Assembly (NCBI GenBank): GCA_013329455.1
Contig: DUKF01000119.1
Location: forward strand, 1 to 9,809
Length of the DNA: 9,809 nucleotides
Source of the DNA: Methanotrichaceae archaeon
GTDB taxonomy: Archaea; Halobacteriota; Methanosarcinia; Methanotrichales; Methanotrichaceae
Reading direction: 5' to 3'
Shown here: positions 6,876 to 9,809 of the stretch, one piece after another
Layout: the number at the start of each line of letters is the position of its first letter
Position numbering within the stretch: position 1 is the first letter of the stretch
The notes under the pieces: generated by a model
Database searches by the model: none
Seen by the model: the letters and a program-made list of their open reading frames with translations, nothing else
What the model was told of the DNA's origin: nothing
Position numbers and translations under genes: made by a program

Positions 6876-7826
6876 TTACGCCGATGCCTGGCTGCAGGCG
6901 TCCTCGGTCAGAGGCAGGGCGCACTCGTCCCCGGAGCATCCTATCAGATCGCAGTTTCCTCTTGCAGGATTGAAGAGCGGCTGGCCATAAGTATCTGTCC
7001 CGTACTCGGCGATCAGGTCCTGGCCGTCCTCGGAGACGAGGAAGTTAACGAAGTTCATCGCCATCTCGCAGTTCACGTCGGGGTAGACGGCGGGGCTCAC
7101 TGGAATCGCTACGTAGATGTTGAGAAGGAAGTCATCGCTTTCGATATGGGGCACCAGGTCCAGGTCTCCCTTGTAGGCTGCAAAGGTGGAGGTGTCGCAG
7201 AGGGTGTAGCCTTCCATCTCGTTTGTCATCAGCAGGGTCGGGCCCATCCCCTGGCCAGCTTCGACGTACCATTCGCCCGAAGATGAAACCTCGTCGTAGT
7301 CGAGGCCAGCTCTATCCCAGAGGAGCTTCTCCCGGGCGTGGGTTCCCGAGTCGTCGCCCCGCGATACGAACTTGACTAGATCGGGTTTCTCCATACCCGC
7401 CTCCATGATCGTCTTCATCGCCTCGGAGGCGTTCATTCCCTTTACCCCCGCGGGGTCGTCCTCGGGCCCTACTATGATGAAGTAGTTGTAAGCAAAGCAG
7501 GTCCTTGAAAGGCCGTAACCTTCCTCTATGAACTTTCTCTCCCTGACCACGTCGTGGACCAGGATCAGGTCGGCGTCGCCCCTCTCGGCGCGCTCGATCG
7601 CGATCCCCGTCCCGCCGGAGACGGTGTGGACTTCGACGTCGTACATATCCTCGAAGATGTCTTCCATCTCGTCCAACAGCTTGGTGTCATAGAGGCTGGT
7701 GGTCGTCGAGATTCGAAGCCTTTCTTTCTGGCCGGGGCTTGCCTCGTCCTCTGCAGCCGCTGCTGCTGTGCAGAGGAGGGCCAAGATCAGGGCCAGGCTT
7801 GATATTCCCAAGTATCTTCCCTTCAT
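6876..7826 (-). CDS. tupA: Tungstate-binding protein of ABC importer
   Basis: TupA binds tungstate outside the membrane with high affinity and hands it to TupB. A hydrophobic signal sequence occupies residues 1-25, with likely cleavage after the alanine run. The mature part opens with the TTTS motif (41-44), which separates TupA from ModA and WtpA, then GTGIAIERAERGDADLILVHD, NYFIIVGPEDDPAG, and the anion-site motif SRGDDSGTH, followed by GEWYVEAGQGMG and YTLCDTSTF. I chose ATG 7826 (316 residues); a TTG at 7835 is in frame but lies at or before the predicted transcript start. The C-terminus carries an extra tail of about 25 residues with four cysteines (292, 297, 302, 311), not part of the fold. 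It is the first gene of tupABC. Tungstate preference over molybdate is inferred from the motif. Confidence 0.94.
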   Translation of the reverse strand: MKGRYLGISSLALILALLCTAAAAAEDEASPGQKERLRISTTTSLYDTKLLDEMEDIFEDMYDVEVHTVSGGTGIAIERAERGDADLILVHDVVRERKFIEEGYGLSRTCFAYNYFIIVGPEDDPAGVKGMNASEAMKTIMEAGMEKPDLVKFVSRGDDSGTHAREKLLWDRAGLDYDEVSSSGEWYVEAGQGMGPTLLMTNEMEGYTLCDTSTFAAYKGDLDLVPHIESDDFLLNIYVAIPVSPAVYPDVNCEMAMNFVNFLVSEDGQDLIAEYGTDTYGQPLFNPARGNCDLIGCSGDECALPLTEDACSQASA

Positions 7827-7831
7827 AACGA

Positions 7832-7843
7832 TCAACCGGTTGA
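7832..7843. promoter_or_regulatory. 12-base palindrome at the tupA transcript start
   Basis: TCAACCGGTTGA is a perfect palindrome placed between the tupA TATA element and its ATG, over the predicted transcription start. A protein bound there would block transcription, as expected of a metal-responsive repressor. About two 12-base palindromes are expected by chance in a window this long, so it is the position, not the palindrome itself, that is suggestive. Confidence 0.35.
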
Positions 7844-7856
7844 ATGGAAATGATTA

Positions 7857-7866
7857 CTATAAAAGG
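7857..7866 (-). promoter_or_regulatory. TATA element of the tupABC operon
   Basis: The minus strand reads CCTTTTATAG. The expected transcript start is near 7834, giving a leader of about 8 bases before ATG 7826. Confidence 0.5.
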
Positions 7867-7988
7867 ACTATGTTAGCGTTTCCGAAGTGAGGACAGGGAT
7901 CCGTTGAAGGTAACGGTTTGGAATATTTATTCGGATACAAACATAAACGGAGAAGACGAGAATTGGAGGATAGGCTTTAGTGAGATCT

Positions 7989-8005
7989 GGTACCAATATA
8001 GTACC
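7989..8005 (+). promoter_or_regulatory. Inverted repeat around the TATA-like element of the CDGSH gene
   Basis: GGTAC (7989-7993) and GTACC (8001-8005) frame CAATATA, which can serve as the TATA element; transcription would begin near 8024, just before ATG 8033. An operator framing the TATA element would let a repressor exclude the general transcription factors. Other dyads in the same divergent region are CCGTT-N6-AACGG (7901-7916) and GAATA-TT-TATTC (7921-7932). Confidence 0.35.
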
Positions 8006-8032
8006 TGAGAAAAGTTCTGGTGGTGTGGGATC

Positions 8033-8437
8033 ATGAAACAGTACACCAATGGCGAGATTACAGTCTACTGGGATCCAGAAAAATGCATACATTCGGCGGA
8101 ATGCGTGAAATGCCTGCCCGGAGTTTTCGATGCCGATAAAAGCCCCTGGATAAATATGGAGGGCGCAAGCTCCGAGGAAATTACGAACGCCATTGACAGG
8201 TGCCCCTCCGGGGCCCTCTCCTACAAGAAGAACGACGAGCTTCAGGCCGCTGGGGACTCAGGCCAGACGACGCCGGCACAGATCAGGGTGGTTAAAGATG
8301 GACCTCTTCTGGTCAAGGGGAGATGCGCCCTCATAGGCGAAGACGGAGACGCAATCGCCGAGGAGGGACCCTTCGCCCTCTGCAGGTGCGGGAGATCGAA
8401 GAACAAGCCTCTATGCGACGGAAGTCACAAGAGCTGA
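8033..8437 (+). CDS. 4Fe-4S mono-cluster / CDGSH iron-sulfur fusion protein
   Basis: Two iron-sulfur modules are joined in 134 residues. The N-terminal part (1-66) is the divergent single-cluster ferredoxin type (Fer4_19, YjdI-like): WDPEKCIHSAEC, VFDADKSPWI, and CPSGALSY, with Cys18, Cys24, Cys27 and Cys57 available as ligands. The C-terminal part (about 82-134) is a CDGSH domain whose motif CRCGRSKNKPLCDGSH gives the three Cys (117, 119, 128) and one His (132) that hold a labile 2Fe-2S cluster in this family. A hydrophilic linker at 67-81 separates them. The protein is small, soluble and probably cytoplasmic, with a likely role in electron transfer or redox/iron sensing; partners are unknown. 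GGTG at 8022-8025 precedes the ATG by 7 bases. It diverges from tupA and stands alone. Confidence 0.9.
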   Translation: MKQYTNGEITVYWDPEKCIHSAECVKCLPGVFDADKSPWINMEGASSEEITNAIDRCPSGALSYKKNDELQAAGDSGQTTPAQIRVVKDGPLLVKGRCALIGEDGDAIAEEGPFALCRCGRSKNKPLCDGSHKS

Positions 8438-8586
8438 AAGCTCCACTAATCCCTCAGCCAGGGATGCAATGACTTTGAATTGACCTTTGATCCCGAAGGT
8501 CAAACAACTGGTGGCCCGCTGCAGTGAAAGCAGCGACGGACGCTATTCTCCGACGCTACCGTAAATTACAGCATCAAATAGCTGTA
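8431..8586 (+). other. Cluster of five perfect-arm hairpins
   Basis: Starting at the CDGSH stop codon, five inverted repeats with perfect arms follow in 156 bases: GAGCT-N3-AGCTC (8431-8443), ATCCCT-N5-AGGGAT (8449-8465), TTGACCTT-N8-AAGGTCAA (8480-8503), CGCTGC-N7-GCAGCG (8517-8535), and TACAGC-N8-GCTGTA (8567-8586). No gene is recognised in the 316 bases between the CDGSH gene and the next one. The stretch could be a structured 3' untranslated region or an independent small RNA. I do not match it to a known RNA family. Confidence 0.4.
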
Positions 8587-8701
8587 GGCAATTCCATTTT
8601 CCGCTCTCGATTCCACAGGGCGACTGGTCCTCCAAGCATATTGCACTACGACCATTCCCGTATCCTTAACTGCAATTTCGACTGACTCCATACTCGAAAT
8701 G

Positions 8702-8710
8702 CTTAAATAA
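8702..8710 (+). promoter_or_regulatory. TATA element of the large secreted-protein gene
   Basis: CTTAAATAA is followed about 25 bases later by a plausible transcript start near 8731. That gives a leader of about 23 bases containing the GGTGAT ribosome binding site before ATG 8754. Confidence 0.5.
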
Positions 8711-8722
8711 AGTAAATTTACT
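8711..8722. promoter_or_regulatory. Palindrome between TATA element and transcript start
   Basis: AGTAAATTTACT is a perfect 12-base palindrome immediately downstream of the TATA element of the large secreted-protein gene. The place fits an operator. The surrounding AT-richness raises the odds of a chance palindrome. Confidence 0.3.
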
Positions 8723-8753
8723 CAAAATCAAAATAACTTGTCTGGTGATGCTG

Positions 8754-9809
8754 ATGTCTTGGAGGATCATAGATCTGTCATTGCTGTCATTGTTGCTTGC
8801 AGCCCTATTGGTCGGCGCGCCCTTCCCCTCGCTGGCGCAGTTGGACAACCTAACGGCTGAAAGCCAGGAAACGTACCTCGCCTTTGCGCCTGGAACGGTG
8901 GGAATCTTGAACGATTCGAAGAACACGTCAGACGCTTCTCCGTCTTCGTTAGAGGTTTCGAATTTCACAGAAACAAAAGGATTCTTGTTCATCCTGGGAA
9001 CTGATTTTAACGAGGTCGCTTTAAAAAATGCAGCTTCTGACACCTCGATAACTCCAGAGTTGAACGTGACCATATTCACCTGGAACGACACCCTGCCAAA
9101 CGAAATGAATTTCTCGGACTATGCGGTCGTCTTCATCGAGTCCCAGGATGAGGCCCTGGTGAATAGCTGGAATGTGAGCATAAACGACTCTAAAATAACT
9201 GGGGTCAGGTTCATAGGATACAACCTCTCCTCCAACATCACCTTCCCCAACGTCGACCTATCCTCAACTAACTACACCGAGATCGAGAGATACTGGGTCC
9301 AGGGCGAAGATGCCAACATGGCAAACATGCTCAAGTTCATTGGAAAGAATTTCCTCGGCCTTTGGTCAGATGTTGAGATTCCCGAACCTTTGATCTTGCA
9401 GCCGAAGACCAGCATACTCTTCATCATGAGCCTCGACTCCACCGAATACGCCGTTGAGAATATGTACAACGAGACACTACTGATACAGGACCTCTTTGAC
9501 ATCACGTCCTTCGACGGAGAAGAGGCTGCAGCCTCGGAGGAGAACTTCACTGACTACGACGTGATATATGTTGCTCATCTCGGCGGCACCACCATGAACT
9601 CCCTTGAAGAGAGGTTGCGAGATGCCGCGTCTGCAGGCGTCCACATCCCCACGTTCATGAAGATGGTGGACGTTTGGGGCATATCCAACGTCAACGTTTC
9701 CGATCCTCTATATTCGCCTATAAACGGCTACTTCAACAACGATCTGCCAAGCGAGACGAACATGATCAACTGGATACGGTGGACAGGTGCGACCTTCAAC
9801 GACCAATAC
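8754..9809 (+). CDS. Large secreted protein, CobN-like N-terminal region (partial, runs off window)
   Basis: The frame stays open for 352 codons to the window end, so the gene is truncated by the window. Residues 1-28 form a signal peptide (hydrophobic 8-27, likely cut near SLAQ). The rest is extracellular in character: 15 N-x-S/T sequons, few Lys/Arg, no cysteine. Two copies of one domain can be aligned, about 75-197 and 218-352 onward; each opens with a strand (FLFIL or ILFIM), has an NFSDY or NFTDYD segment before a hydrophobic strand, and closes with a tract such as YWVQGEDANMANMLKFIG that resembles the YW..GG.eN...Ll.yl pattern of CobN/cobaltochelatase-like proteins. Methanogens carry long surface proteins of that kind, so I suspect one, but the chelatase core would lie outside the window. 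GGTGAT at 8744-8749 marks ATG 8754. Its GC content is lower than that of its neighbours. Confidence 0.8.
   Translation, partial: MSWRIIDLSLLSLLLAALLVGAPFPSLAQLDNLTAESQETYLAFAPGTVGILNDSKNTSDASPSSLEVSNFTETKGFLFILGTDFNEVALKNAASDTSITPELNVTIFTWNDTLPNEMNFSDYAVVFIESQDEALVNSWNVSINDSKITGVRFIGYNLSSNITFPNVDLSSTNYTEIERYWVQGEDANMANMLKFIGKNFLGLWSDVEIPEPLILQPKTSILFIMSLDSTEYAVENMYNETLLIQDLFDITSFDGEEAAASEENFTDYDVIYVAHLGGTTMNSLEERLRDAASAGVHIPTFMKMVDVWGISNVNVSDPLYSPINGYFNNDLPSETNMINWIRWTGATFNDQY

Noticed and set aside
5408..7826. Molybdate (ModABC/WtpABC) rather than tungstate importer
   Set aside because: The binding protein has the TTTS, GTGxAI, SRGDDSGTH and GQGMG motifs of the TupA family, and the ATPase lacks the ModC regulatory domain.
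7989..8005. NrpR nitrogen-regulator operator
   Set aside because: The Methanosarcina type of site is, as I recall it, GGTA-N6-TACC. Here the GGTA and TACC halves are 9 bases apart, so the spacing does not fit.
7868..8092. 74-residue minus-strand frame in the divergent promoter region
   Set aside because: It runs over the start of the CDGSH gene and the promoters, has no ribosome binding site I can see, and shows no recognisable family.
8666..9091. 141-residue minus-strand frame
   Set aside because: It lies opposite the secreted-protein gene, which has a signal peptide, a ribosome binding site and sequons in the sense frame.

Overview
This window looks like a piece of a euryarchaeal methanogen chromosome, most likely from Methanosarcinia and plausibly near Methanothrix/Methanosaeta. 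The reasons are a Tfx-type regulator, a tungstate ABC importer, archaeal TATA elements about 25 bases before inferred transcript starts, Shine-Dalgarno sites of the GGTGAT/GGAGG type, frequent GTG/TTG starts, and a secreted protein with many N-glycosylation sequons. The genus is an inference from gene content, not a proven match.

Layout. Bases 1-371 are very AT-rich and hold no gene I can support. A HIT-family protein (426-869, +) converges on a minus-strand block: cutA (946-1308) overlapping a small unknown gene (1296-1643), a Tfx-family regulator (1725-2204), an AI-2E/PerM-type membrane protein (2331-3572), a two-domain GNAT acetyltransferase (3681-4529), a 39-pentad pentapeptide-repeat protein (4613-5323), and the three-gene tungstate importer tupC-tupB-tupA (5408-7826, transcribed tupA to tupC). 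After a divergent promoter region of about 200 bases come a 4Fe-4S/CDGSH fusion protein (8033-8437, +), a hairpin-rich intergenic stretch, and the first 352 residues of a large secreted protein (8754 to the window end, +) that resembles the N-terminal part of the surface CobN/cobaltochelatase-like proteins of methanogens.

How it fits together. TupA captures tungstate outside the cell, TupB carries it through the membrane and TupC supplies ATP. Methanogens need W or Mo for formylmethanofuran dehydrogenase, the first enzyme of CO2 reduction. Tfx was first described as a binder of the Mo-type formylmethanofuran dehydrogenase promoter, so a Tfx gene 3.2 kb from a tungstate importer hints at a shared metal/C1 theme, though the two are not in one operon. 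The other genes are ordinary housekeeping or stress-type genes.

The most unusual points are the cluster of five perfect-arm hairpins after the CDGSH gene, dyad elements placed on the tupA, CDGSH and surface-protein promoters, a four-cysteine tail on TupA, a HIT motif lacking its third histidine, and a duplicated domain in the secreted protein. I see no CRISPR array, transposase, rRNA or tRNA, and no clear undescribed multi-gene system.
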